This document shows positions 1 to 7,247 of a stretch of DNA of 12,798 nucleotides, piece by piece. The stretch's first letter is position 1. Every line of letters begins with the position of its first letter. The position numbers and the translations under genes are program-made. Under the pieces are notes generated by a model that worked only from the letters and a program-made list of their open reading frames with translations, ran no database searches and was not told the DNA's origin. Source of the DNA: Bacteroidota bacterium. Lineage in GTDB: Bacteria > Bacteroidota > Bacteroidia > B-17B0 > B-17BO. Where the stretch lies: the NCBI GenBank assembly GCA_025356715.1, contig JANXRU010000374.1:1-12798 (forward strand), read 5' to 3'.

Positions 1-2661
1 ATTAACTGTAATTACAGGTAATGCATTTACTGTAATTGTTTGTACAGCTGTATTTGTACAACCAGCAGCTGAGGTTCCTGTAACTGTATAGGTGGTGGTT
101 ATTGTTGGAGAAAATGCCGTTCCGTTAGTTACGCCCCCACTCCATGTATACATTGAAGCTCCACTGCCATTTAAGGTAGTTGAATTACCAATACAAATTA
201 TAGAATTGGTAGCACTTGCTGAAATAGTTGGCTTAGGATTAACTGTAACAGATATGATTGCTGTATTGGTACACCCAGCAACGGAGGTTCCTGTAACTGT
301 ATAGGATCCAGTTACAGTAGGCGAAAATGCAACTCCGTTCGTTACTCCACCCGACCAAGTATAGGTTGAAGCGCCACCTCCAGATAATGTTACTGAATTA
401 CCAATACAAATTATAGAATTAGTAGCACTTGATGTAACTGTTGGCGTAGGACTAACCGTAATTGATTTAACGGCAGTGTTAGTGCAACCTAAAGCAGAAG
501 TAGCAGTAACTGAATAAGTACCTGTAACCGTAGGGGAAAATGCAATACCGTTTGATACACCTCCAGTCCATGTATAAGTTGAAGCACCATTAGCAGTTAA
601 TGTAGTGTTATTTCCTTGGCAAATAACTGAATTTGTTACAGCAACAGTTACTGTTGGATTAGGATTTATAGTTATTGTATAAGATTTAGGAGTTCCTAAA
701 CAAGCACCAATTGAAGGCGTTACTGTAATAATAGAAGTAATGGAAGTTGTGCCAGAATTTGTTGCAATAAATGATGGTGTATTACTTGTACCGCTTGCTG
801 CTAATCCTATAGCTGTATTTGTATTAGTCCAAGAATAAGTTACTCCAGCGACACTGCTTGTAAAGGATGAGGCAGAAATAGCTAATCCAGGACAACCAAT
901 AATATTTGCTGGCACAGCAACAGTTGTAGTTGCTGCTGAATTAATAACGATAATATCTGTAAACGTACAGACACGCTCAAAATTAATATCATCCAAAGCA
1001 AAATCATTAGCTCCGCCTGATATATTTTGATCCACAATTTTAATAACTGCAGAGGTATTAGCGCTTGAATTCCAATTCACAAAAAAGTTAGCCCAAACAC
1101 CACCAGTTAACGGTGCATTATAAACAGCCCCAATTAAAACGCCATTAATTGAAAATTGTAATAAAGCTTCACTCCCTGAAGTTGTATTCTCTGTAGAAGC
1201 AACCCATGCCGAAAAATTGTACATAGTATTAGGTGTAACTGTAATGGTTTGACTCCATGCAACATCATTTGCAACAGAAGATCCATTACATACAAGCATA
1301 TTACCAGTTCCAGTTGTATGATCTCCGAATGCATAAAAATTATTATGAACCAAATTAGGACTAGTTGTTACTGCATAAGTCGCGGGATTTGATAATAAAC
1401 CAAACGCTCCGCCAACTCCCGGCGTATAATTTGTTGTAAAGGCTGTATTACCTAAACTAAAATCTCCATTTGCTACCAATCCTCCATTTATTAAAGTAGC
1501 TGAACATGTATATGTACCTGCGGCATTTACAGTTAAATTTTGAGTAGATGCTCCACCAGGAGTCCAAGTATAAGTATCGAATCCTGCAGGTCCATTTATA
1601 GTATAGTTAATAGGTGTACATAAAGTAACATCTGGCCCTAAACTAAAACTACAAGGGCAAACAACTATATTTCCACTACCTGCTGGATTTGTAACTGAAG
1701 GCGTTTGATTAACCCCAGAAATAGTAATTTGAGAACAAGAACCATCAATTAAATTACCTAATGTTGAACCTGGATTCATATCATAGGCCACCCAAAAATA
1801 ATTAGTAGAATTAGCCGATAATACTTGGGAACCATTTATTGTATTTGATACACCTGATGGCACTGTTCCTCCAGGAGCAAATTCATTAATAGCTTGAAAC
1901 ACATTACTTGAACCAGTATAAAAAATATGGATTTTACTAACATCTGCTAGTAAATTTGTACTAACACCTGCTCCAAGTAAAAACTGAGTTAAAGTTCCTC
2001 CAGTACATCCAGCTCCAATTACAACTGGAATACCTATAATTTGCTGATAAATAGCACATTGAGAAACTGAGCCGCTAACTACTTGAGTTACATTACTACT
2101 TACATAGGGAGCAGTTGCTCCAGAATTAGTCACATTAATAAAGTAATCTTCTGTTTCCCCCCAAAGATAAGTACCACATGCTAAAATAGACGCAGGAGTT
2201 GTTTCTACATTAACAACCCTCATTTTTATATTGCCTAAAACTGCTCCAATAGGAACTGTAATATTTCCGCTTTCAGTATGTGGCCCTGTTGTAGTTGCCG
2301 CTGAAGTATAAACTTGCTCTCCCGCACCAAAAGTTAAATCATTATTCCAATCAATAAAAATAGCAACAGAATTAGCATAACTACCTCCACAAGTACCTAT
2401 TTGTATACTAAATGGGATAGAACAACCTCTATTAACATTAGGCACTCCACCAGCAAAACCAGCAAATGCATAATTAGAATATTCATTTAAGATTGAACCT
2501 GCTCCGCCAGTGGAAGCGCAAGTAGAGGAGTTATTTAAAGTTCCGAATGTTACATTTAAAATTTCCTCGTCTGATGTAGAAGTAGCATTTGAAACGCATT
2601 GTGAATGCATTAAATTACTAGCAAAACATACTAAAATAAATATATGTAGTTTTTTAATCAT
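1..2661 (-). CDS. Giant secreted multi-domain repeat protein, N-terminal part (3' end outside window)
   Basis: Reading the minus strand from the ATG at 2661 gives 887 codons without a stop, running off the window edge, so this is a partial gene whose C-terminus is not visible. Residues 1-20 form a Sec signal peptide (MIKK, then a hydrophobic core, probable cleavage before Q21). About residues 95-173 resemble a GEVED domain, with an IDWNND motif and the signature GETEDYFINV. Residues about 190-330 resemble the N-terminal domain associated with BNR-repeat sialidases (IFYTGSSNVF, NYFWVAYDM, TPSVTNPAG). A short Cys-containing Ig-like module (335-390) follows, then a jelly-roll, carbohydrate-binding-like module (395-562, from NGDFSLG to FALDDINF), a PKD-like domain (565-666), and three 71-residue repeats (667-879). 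This architecture is typical of Bacteroidota adhesins exported by T9SS, but the sorting domain would be outside the window. Adhesion or glycan binding is inferred; no catalytic domain is visible. Confidence 0.85.
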   Translation of the reverse strand, partial: MIKKLHIFILVCFASNLMHSQCVSNATSTSDEEILNVTFGTLNNSSTCASTGGAGSILNEYSNYAFAGFAGGVPNVNRGCSIPFSIQIGTCGGSYANSVAIFIDWNNDLTFGAGEQVYTSAATTTGPHTESGNITVPIGAVLGNIKMRVVNVETTPASILACGTYLWGETEDYFINVTNSGATAPYVSSNVTQVVSGSVSQCAIYQQIIGIPVVIGAGCTGGTLTQFLLGAGVSTNLLADVSKIHIFYTGSSNVFQAINEFAPGGTVPSGVSNTINGSQVLSANSTNYFWVAYDMNPGSTLGNLIDGSCSQITISGVNQTPSVTNPAGSGNIVVCPCSFSLGPDVTLCTPINYTINGPAGFDTYTWTPGGASTQNLTVNAAGTYTCSATLINGGLVANGDFSLGNTAFTTNYTPGVGGAFGLLSNPATYAVTTSPNLVHNNFYAFGDHTTGTGNMLVCNGSSVANDVAWSQTITVTPNTMYNFSAWVASTENTTSGSEALLQFSINGVLIGAVYNAPLTGGVWANFFVNWNSSANTSAVIKIVDQNISGGANDFALDDINFERVCTFTDIIVINSAATTTVAVPANIIGCPGLAISASSFTSSVAGVTYSWTNTNTAIGLAASGTSNTPSFIATNSGTTSITSIITVTPSIGACLGTPKSYTITINPNPTVTVAVTNSVICQGNNTTLTANGASTYTWTGGVSNGIAFSPTVTGTYSVTATSALGCTNTAVKSITVSPTPTVTSSATNSIICIGNSVTLSGGGASTYTWSGGVTNGVAFSPTVTGSYTVTGTSVAGCTNTAIISVTVNPKPTISASATNSIICIGNSTTLNGSGASMYTWSGGVTNGTAFSPTITTTYTVTGTSAAGCTNTAVQTITVNALPVITVN
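25..663 (-). repeat. Three in-frame 213-bp tandem repeats coding for 71-aa Ig/PKD-like units
   Basis: The units are 451-663, 238-450 and 25-237. Each is exactly 213 bases (71 codons) and opens with a P-x-P-T motif. Each contains NS.IC.GN, then YTW.GGV.NG.AFSPT, then a GCTNTA motif near the end, with two cysteines per unit. DNA identity is high between the second and third units: the stretches at 181 and 394 are nearly identical. The first unit is more diverged. A fourth unit begins at position 24 with ALPV, so the array continues beyond the window. The strict phase and uneven divergence suggest recent unit duplication. Confidence 0.9.
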
Positions 2662-2832
2662 GGGATATAATATTTCTAAAAGGTTTTAGTAAATTTATTA
2701 AAAATAGAAAAACAAAATATTTTAATTTTAAGGGATTATAGGATTCCTAAAAAAATATCAAATAATAGAGGTTTATTGAATTTAAAACTCAAAAATTATT
2801 ACTAAATTACTTTTAGTATATTTAACAAAAAA

Positions 2833-3474
2833 ATGTCAGAAGCTCTTCATAATGATATAATCAAGTTATTAATAGCCTTATTTGTAGGTGCTATCATAGG
2901 CGCCGAAAGAGAATACAAATCAAAAGCTGTAGGCTTTCGGACTGTGATTTTAATTACTTTAGGCTCCTGTTTATTTACCATACTTTCTGCTATTATGGGA
3001 GGCGAAAAAGATCCCACAAGGATTGCCGCTAATATCCTTACGGGAGTAGGTTTTTTAGGAGCTGGGGCAATTTTTAAGGATGGGGCAAATGTTAAAGGAA
3101 TTACAACGGCTGCTACTATTTGGATTTCGGCGGCTATAGGGATGAGTATTGGTATGGGCGAATACGAATTTGCATTTTTATCCTTAGGAATTGTTATGAT
3201 TGTTTTATTGAGTTTTACTTGGGTGCAAAATATGATAGACAAAACAAATTCTGAAAAAACCTATAAAATAACCCTGCTGGGGCATAATATTTCTAAAAAA
3301 GAGGAACTTGAAAAAATCTTTATTGATTGTAAAATTGATGCAGTTTGCACCAATTATGCTAAATTGAGTAATGAAATGATTCTAACCTACACGATACAAG
3401 GGTCAAAAATTGAACACGAAAATTTAGTTAAACAGTTTTATGAAACGAGTTTAATAGAATCTTTTGATTGTTAA
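2833..3474 (+). CDS. MgtC/SapB family membrane protein
   Basis: A 213-residue inner-membrane protein of the MgtC/SapB family. The N-terminal half has about five hydrophobic segments (roughly 8-24, 35-55, 64-82, 90-108, 111-131). It carries the family signatures GAIIGAERE (19-27), the GFRT motif (34-37), and DPTRIAANILTGVGFLGAGAIF (60-81), followed by KGITTAATIW. Residues about 141-213 form a soluble C-terminal domain that resembles the ACT-like domain of full-length MgtC proteins. In other bacteria MgtC proteins are linked to growth in low magnesium, acid tolerance and control of F-type ATPase, but many family members have no known role, so no precise function is assigned. The gene stands alone: divergent from the giant secreted protein, with a 171-base AT-rich gap, and convergent with ribH, with a 7-base gap. 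The ATG at 2833 has no Shine-Dalgarno but is preceded by an A-run, usual for this phylum. Confidence 0.9.
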   Translation: MSEALHNDIIKLLIALFVGAIIGAEREYKSKAVGFRTVILITLGSCLFTILSAIMGGEKDPTRIAANILTGVGFLGAGAIFKDGANVKGITTAATIWISAAIGMSIGMGEYEFAFLSLGIVMIVLLSFTWVQNMIDKTNSEKTYKITLLGHNISKKEELEKIFIDCKIDAVCTNYAKLSNEMILTYTIQGSKIEHENLVKQFYETSLIESFDC

Positions 3475-3481
3475 AGGGGAT

Positions 3482-3997
3482 TTAAAATCCAATTTTACCT
3501 TTATGCAATTCAAAGCTGTTTATTAAATCAAGCATTTTTATTGCCGTTACTGCTGCTTCATCTCCTTTATTACCATGTTTTCCCCCGGTTCGATCTTCTG
3601 CTTGTTCTTGCGTATTAACTGTTAACACGCCGAAAATAAAGGGTTTATTATATTTCAAGTTCAAATTTGTAATACCTTTTGCTACAGCATCGCAAATAAA
3701 ATCAAAATGTTTAGTATCTCCTTGGATAACACAGCCAATACAAATAATTGCATCTACCGCTCCGTATTCAGCTAAATATTGTGCACCTAATGTTAATTCA
3801 AATGCGCCAGGAACCGTTTTTGTGATTATATTTTCTGGTTTAGCTCCATGCTTTAATAATGTATCGGTTGCTCCTTGCATTAAAGCTTGCGTAATTCCAT
3901 GATTCCACTCTGCCCATACAATCCCAAATTTCATGTGAGATGCATCAGCTATAGCTGTTCCTTCAAAGGTTGATAGATTTTTTTGGTCGCTTGCCAT
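3482..3997 (-). CDS. ribH: 6,7-dimethyl-8-ribityllumazine synthase
   Basis: Lumazine synthase catalyses the penultimate step of riboflavin synthesis. It condenses 5-amino-6-ribitylamino-uracil with 3,4-dihydroxy-2-butanone 4-phosphate to give 6,7-dimethyl-8-ribityllumazine in the cytoplasm. The 171-residue length fits the family. Visible motifs are WAEWN (28-32, aromatic stacking on the substrate), PGAFEL (63-68), [11 protein letters not shown] (88-98, with the catalytic His at 97), FGVLT (122-126), R136 (phosphate site) and GNKGDEAA (142-149). The usual VIRG is VIQG here. The gene follows a TPR membrane protein on the same strand after 121 bases that contain a terminator, so it may be partly uncoupled from that gene. 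No other riboflavin gene and no FMN riboswitch is visible nearby. Confidence 0.96.
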   Translation of the reverse strand: MASDQKNLSTFEGTAIADASHMKFGIVWAEWNHGITQALMQGATDTLLKHGAKPENIITKTVPGAFELTLGAQYLAEYGAVDAIICIGCVIQGDTKHFDFICDAVAKGITNLNLKYNKPFIFGVLTVNTQEQAEDRTGGKHGNKGDEAAVTAIKMLDLINSFELHKGKIGF

Positions 3998-4070
3998 AAT
4001 GTTTAGTTTTAAATAATTGAGTTCTTAATTAAAGAAAAAATAATTGTCTAAGTTTTCAAAATCTGTAAAC

Positions 4071-4097
4071 AAAAAAAGGTGATAAAATACCACCTTT
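4071..4097 (-). terminator. Intrinsic terminator after the TPR membrane protein
   Basis: On the minus strand a 7-bp perfect stem (AAAGGTG at 4075-4081 pairing with CACCTTT at 4091-4097, 9-base loop) is followed at once by a run of seven T (complement of 4071-4077). It lies 22 bases past the stop codon of the TPR gene and about 75 bases before the ribH start. It should end or attenuate transcripts from the TPR gene. Confidence 0.75.
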
Positions 4098-4118
4098 AAT
4101 TTTTTGCAATAATTATAA

Positions 4119-4877
4119 TTATTGAATGTTACCTAGAGTTTTTGTTCTTGCAATGTATTTATCAATGTCACGAGCTTCAGTGCTTGTAGTAAATTCATTT
4201 TTCAAACGCTCATACATTGCTAATGCTTCAGTATAATTAGCTTTTTGCTCATAAGCAAACCCTGCTTTTTTTAAATAAATAGGTGTAGTAAAATTATTTG
4301 ATGATTTTTCAGCAGCTTTTAAATAAAACTTAATCGCTTCATCAATATTTTTTAATTCCATATTTGCGTCACCAATAGCGCCAATAGCAACAGGAGCAAC
4401 CATTTCATCATCACCTTTATATTTTTCTAAATATTCGATGGCTTCAGCAAATTTACCAGTACGTAATAAACAAATACCAGAATAATAATTAGCTAAATTA
4501 CCCGTTTTAGTCATTCCAAAATTGTCGGCAATCTCTATAAAGCCCTTCATTGTTTTTGGTCCATCAGCAGTAGATACATTTACACCACCATTTAAAGCAA
4601 TGTTAAAACTATCTTTTTCAAAATAAGTTTGTGCAAAAAAAGCTTCAGTATTAGCACTTGCTTCTTCGCCTGGTAACCAATAAAATTTATAAAAACTAAA
4701 AATAGCAACAATAGCTAATAGAGCGCCGCCACCGTAAGTAATTGCTTTTTTATTTGATTCATAAAACACTTCCATCGCACCAAAATCCATTGATTTTGAT
4801 GATGATTTTTTAGGTGATTTATCCTTAATAACCTCAATAATTTCCTCTTGTTCGCTTAGTACTGTATCTTCAGCCAT
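4119..4877 (-). CDS. Membrane-anchored tetratricopeptide repeat protein (YfgM-like layout)
   Basis: A 252-residue protein with a charged, lysine/serine-rich cytoplasmic N-terminus (1-44), one transmembrane helix (about 45-67, ITYGGGALLAIVAIFSFYKF) and a soluble C-terminal part predicted to face the periplasm. That part contains TPR-type helix pairs at roughly 127-157 (NYYSGICLLRTGKFAEAIEYLEKY), 164-190 (AIGDANMELKNIDEAIKFYLKA) and 198-230 (GFAYEQKANYTEALAMYERL). The layout resembles YfgM, a SecYEG-associated periplasmic chaperone partner in Enterobacteria, but this rests on architecture and not on clear sequence identity. Bacteroidota genomes often place such a gene upstream of ribH, as here. 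An intrinsic terminator follows it. The upstream gap to the divergent TsaC/Sua5 gene is 115 bases. A molecular role cannot be given from the sequence. Confidence 0.85.
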   Translation of the reverse strand: MAEDTVLSEQEEIIEVIKDKSPKKSSSKSMDFGAMEVFYESNKKAITYGGGALLAIVAIFSFYKFYWLPGEEASANTEAFFAQTYFEKDSFNIALNGGVNVSTADGPKTMKGFIEIADNFGMTKTGNLANYYSGICLLRTGKFAEAIEYLEKYKGDDEMVAPVAIGAIGDANMELKNIDEAIKFYLKAAEKSSNNFTTPIYLKKAGFAYEQKANYTEALAMYERLKNEFTTSTEARDIDKYIARTKTLGNIQ

Positions 4878-4980
4878 AATATCTTTTAATTTTTTTGAGT
4901 TGCGAAGATAAATAAAATTATTTGGTTATGAAAATTATAATTTTTCTTAATCAACATAGAAATCTGAACTCATAAGAGAG

Positions 4981-4988
4981 TATATTTG
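4981..4988 (+). promoter_or_regulatory. Bacteroidota-type -7 box (TATATTTG) before the TsaC/Sua5 gene
   Basis: TATATTTG matches the Bacteroidota -7 consensus TAnnTTTG exactly and lies only 4 bases before the GTG start at 4993. No TTG -33 element is seen at the expected spacing. If the box is active, transcription would begin at or very near the start codon, giving a leaderless or almost leaderless mRNA. Confidence 0.45.
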
Positions 4989-4992
4989 TCAT

Positions 4993-5946
4993 GTGGCAGT
5001 AATAGGAAAGGATATTAAGCAAGCGACGCTTTTTTTGAAAAATGGGGAACTTGTTGGTATTCCTACTGAAACTGTATATGGTTTAGCTGCTAATGCCTTC
5101 GATTCCCATGCTGTTTTAGATATATTTAAAGCTAAAAACCGACCAACATTTGATCCGTTAATTGTACATACTTATGCTTTAGAGAAAGTAAACGAATTTA
5201 TAACTCATATTCATCCTCAATTATTAAAATTAGCAACCGCCTATTGGCCGGGTCCTTTAACTCTATTATTACCTAAAAAGAACACCATTTCTGATTTAGT
5301 AACTTCTGGATTAGAAACTGTTGGTGTTAGAATACCCAATCATCCTCTAACGCTCTCCTTATTATCGCAATTAGATTTTCCTTTGGCGGCTCCTAGCGCA
5401 AATCCTTTTGGTTATATAAGCCCAACTTCCGCATTGCATGTCAATAATCAATTAGGATCAAAAATCCCTTACATCTTGGATGGAGGAAATTGCGAAATTG
5501 GCCTAGAATCTACAATTGTTGGTGAAGAAGAGGGTGAAATTATTATTTACCGCTTAGGTGGCCTCACTATTGAATCTATTAAGGCGATCGTTGGGAATGT
5601 TAAAGTTAATTTAAATCAATCCAGTAATCCAAAAGCGCCTGGTCAATTAAAAAGTCATTATGCTCCTAAAAAGCCTATTTATATTGGTAATTTATATGAG
5701 CTAGAAAAACAATATGCGTATAAAAAAATTGGGGTGCTAGGTTTTGGCGAATTAAACATCTCTTATTTTAATGCTGTTATTAAAAATCTATCACCTACAT
5801 CAAATTACCAAGAAGCTGCTATTCATTTATTTTCTTATTTAAGAGAATTAGATGAATCTTCTGTAGATGTTATTATTTGCGATTTATTGCCTGAAGAAAG
5901 CCTAGGAATGGCCATTAACGACAGGCTTAGAAGAGCGGCTAGTTAA
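4993..5946 (+). CDS. sua5: L-threonylcarbamoyladenylate synthase (TsaC/Sua5 type, with Sua5 C-terminal domain)
   Basis: Makes threonylcarbamoyl-AMP from threonine, bicarbonate and ATP, the first step of the t6A37 modification of ANN-decoding tRNAs, in the cytoplasm. At 317 residues it is the long Sua5 form. The YrdC-type catalytic domain spans about 10-195, with GIPTETVYGLAANAF (22-36), KAKNRP (46-51, nucleotide-binding basic cluster), PGPLTLLL (86-93), PSANPFG (134-140) and LESTIV (171-176). The characteristic linker APGQLKSHYAPKKP (215-228) leads into the C-terminal Sua5 domain (about 229-317). The start is GTG at 4993. No ATG lies in this frame upstream before the stop TAG at 4957, and the ATG at 4991 is in another frame and hits a stop two codons later. 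The first residues (AVIGKDI) fit the family's usual N-terminus, which supports this start. Confidence 0.94.
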   Translation: MAVIGKDIKQATLFLKNGELVGIPTETVYGLAANAFDSHAVLDIFKAKNRPTFDPLIVHTYALEKVNEFITHIHPQLLKLATAYWPGPLTLLLPKKNTISDLVTSGLETVGVRIPNHPLTLSLLSQLDFPLAAPSANPFGYISPTSALHVNNQLGSKIPYILDGGNCEIGLESTIVGEEEGEIIIYRLGGLTIESIKAIVGNVKVNLNQSSNPKAPGQLKSHYAPKKPIYIGNLYELEKQYAYKKIGVLGFGELNISYFNAVIKNLSPTSNYQEAAIHLFSYLRELDESSVDVIICDLLPEESLGMAINDRLRRAAS

Positions 5947-5962
5947 ATTTCTGTATTTTTAG

Positions 5963-5991
5963 TTGCATACAATGTAATTTTTATATCTTTG
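5963..5991 (+). promoter_or_regulatory. Promoter of the cobalamin-riboswitch transcript
   Basis: TTG at 5963-5965 and TATCTTTG at 5984-5991 are separated by 18 bases. They match the Bacteroidota -33 (TTG) and -7 (TAnnTTTG) elements with about the expected spacing. A start a few bases after the -7 box falls near 5995, which is where the 5' strand of riboswitch helix P1 begins. This agreement of two independent signals raises confidence. Confidence 0.75.
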
Positions 5992-5994
5992 GCC

Positions 5995-6187
5995 TGTTGG
6001 ATTTTTTAGTGTAAAAGCTAAAAAGGGAATTTGGTGTAAATCCAAAACTGTACCCGCAGCTGTAAGTTCTTAAATTAAAGTTATACTGAATTTTGCCACT
6101 GAAAATTATTTTCGGGAAGGCGTGTAACTAGAACAAGTCAGAAGACCTACCAATAAATCGATGTTTAGAGTCTCGGGGAGAAGATTC
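5995..6187 (+). promoter_or_regulatory. Cobalamin (vitamin B12) riboswitch, aptamer plus P13 regulatory hairpin
   Basis: The conserved aptamer blocks appear in the correct order. They are AAAAGGGAATTTGGTG (6021-6035), AAATCC (6038-6043), ACTGTACCCGCAGCTGTAA (6047-6065, the B12 box region), GCCACTG (6095-6101), CGGGAAGGCG (6113-6122) and AAGTCAGAAGACCTACC (6135-6151). Helix P1 can form between 5995-6000 and 6150-6155 (TGTTGG with CCAATA, including one G-U). A GAAAA/TTTTC hairpin sits at 6101-6113. Downstream, GAGTCT (6168-6173) and AGATTC (6182-6187) form a P13-like stem with loop CGGGGAGA. Loop bases CGGG (6174-6177) are complementary to CCCG (6053-6056) in L5, which fits the L5-L13 kissing interaction of this riboswitch class. 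No T-run follows, so control is probably at translation: cobalamin binding should lower expression of the gene at 6212. Confidence 0.95.
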
Positions 6188-6211
6188 ATAAAGGCATTGT
6201 ACCAATTAGAA

Positions 6212-7201
6212 ATGAACTTTTTTTTTAGAGTTATTTTATTTTTTTACGCCACATTTTTATATAAAAATAGTTTTGCTCAATTTTCTGGTCCTCCCGGAAC
6301 TATTGGTTCAACTGCTATTTACAAGGATAGTTTAGTTTTTATCGAGTGGGGCGCCAAATGTAATATTATACGTGGATTACAAGATATTTCAACACCTTCT
6401 TTTAGTTATGCTAATGTGGGAGATAGTTCTTCAGCTATTGGTGCGGCAGGAAATAATGGAGTTGTAAGTTTAGGTGATGGAGGCATAGCCATTTTACAAT
6501 TTAATACACCTATAAGTGATGGCATTGGAAATGACTTTGCTGTTTTTGAAAATAGTTTTAGTGATTATTTTTTGGAATTAGCTTTTGTGGAGGTTAGTAG
6601 CGACGGTATTCATTATTTTAGATTCCCAGCAATTAGTAATTTCGATACAACCATTCAGGTTGGCCCATTTGACTATAATGATCCGACAAAAATAAATAAT
6701 CTAGCGGGAAAATATAGGGCAAATTATGGAACTCCATTTGATTTAGCGGATATTTCAACGAATTCTCTATTAAATAAACAAGCTATTACTCATATAAAAA
6801 TAATTGATGTGGTTGGCTCTATTCAAAACCAATATGCAACACGCGATGCTAATTTTTATAAAATAAATGATCCTTGGCCAACGCCTTATAACAGTAGTGG
6901 TTTTGATTTAGATGCAGTTGGTGTTATAAACAATCAAACGAATGCGGTTGGGATTAAAGAAACTGATCTTACAACATTTCATATTTATCCAAATCCAGTA
7001 ATTGATATTTTAACAATTTCTACTGAAGCTCTTAACCCCTATTCTATTTCAATTACAAATCTTATAGGAGAAACCTGTATTAAATTAGAAAATTTACCTG
7101 TTTATTCTGAAATTAATACAACAGAGCTAAAGCCGGGAATCTACTTTATAAAAATTCAAACTAATTCTATATTTAAAACGATTAGATTTATTAAGCTTTA
7201 G
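6212..7201 (+). CDS. T9SS-sorted surface protein under cobalamin-riboswitch control
   Basis: A 329-residue secreted protein when started at ATG 6212. Residues 1-23 are a signal peptide (MNFFFRVILFFYATF, cleavage after FAQ). The body (24-245) contains VSLGDGGIAILQF (85-97), GNDFAVFENSF (106-116), FLELAFVEVSSDGIHYFRFP (120-139), NLAGKYRANYGTPFDLADIS (163-182) and GFDLDAVGVIN (230-240). I recognise this as a beta-rich 'cell surface protein' type seen in Bacteroidota, without an established biochemical function. Residues about 256-329 are a type A T9SS sorting domain (HIYPNP, ELKPGIYFIKI, terminal KTIRFIKL). An in-frame ATG at 6161 would add 17 residues (total 346), but it lies between the aptamer and P13 hairpin and would put an arginine-rich extension before the signal peptide, so 6212 is preferred. 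A role in surface capture or processing of corrinoids is inferred only from the riboswitch. The gene appears monocistronic: the next gene is on the opposite strand. Confidence 0.88.
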   Translation: MNFFFRVILFFYATFLYKNSFAQFSGPPGTIGSTAIYKDSLVFIEWGAKCNIIRGLQDISTPSFSYANVGDSSSAIGAAGNNGVVSLGDGGIAILQFNTPISDGIGNDFAVFENSFSDYFLELAFVEVSSDGIHYFRFPAISNFDTTIQVGPFDYNDPTKINNLAGKYRANYGTPFDLADISTNSLLNKQAITHIKIIDVVGSIQNQYATRDANFYKINDPWPTPYNSSGFDLDAVGVINNQTNAVGIKETDLTTFHIYPNPVIDILTISTEALNPYSISITNLIGETCIKLENLPVYSEINTTELKPGIYFIKIQTNSIFKTIRFIKL

Positions 7202-7247
7202 AAAATATAAAAATTAGTGTATAAATTATTTTTATCAAAAAAAAGAG

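Noticed and set aside
92..304. Plus-strand 70-codon open frame opposite the repeat region
   Set aside because: It lies antisense to the continuous secreted-protein frame, and its sequence is a mirror of the repeats with no family features.
2847..3242. Minus-strand 131-codon open frame inside the MgtC-family gene
   Set aside because: It is fully opposite a clear MgtC-family gene and shows no domain of its own.
3478..3490. GGAT/ATCC inverted repeat between the convergent MgtC-family gene and ribH, as a bidirectional terminator
   Set aside because: The stem has only four pairs and no proper T-run.
3731..3733. Arg to Gln change in the RibH motif VIRG (VIQG here)
   Set aside because: This variant is, to my knowledge, common in Bacteroidota lumazine synthases and the catalytic His is kept, so it is not evidence of lost function.
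6161..6211. Upstream in-frame ATG giving a 346-residue version of the riboswitch-controlled protein
   Set aside because: It lies before the P13 hairpin and would place a charged 17-residue extension before a complete signal peptide; the start at 6212 fits better.
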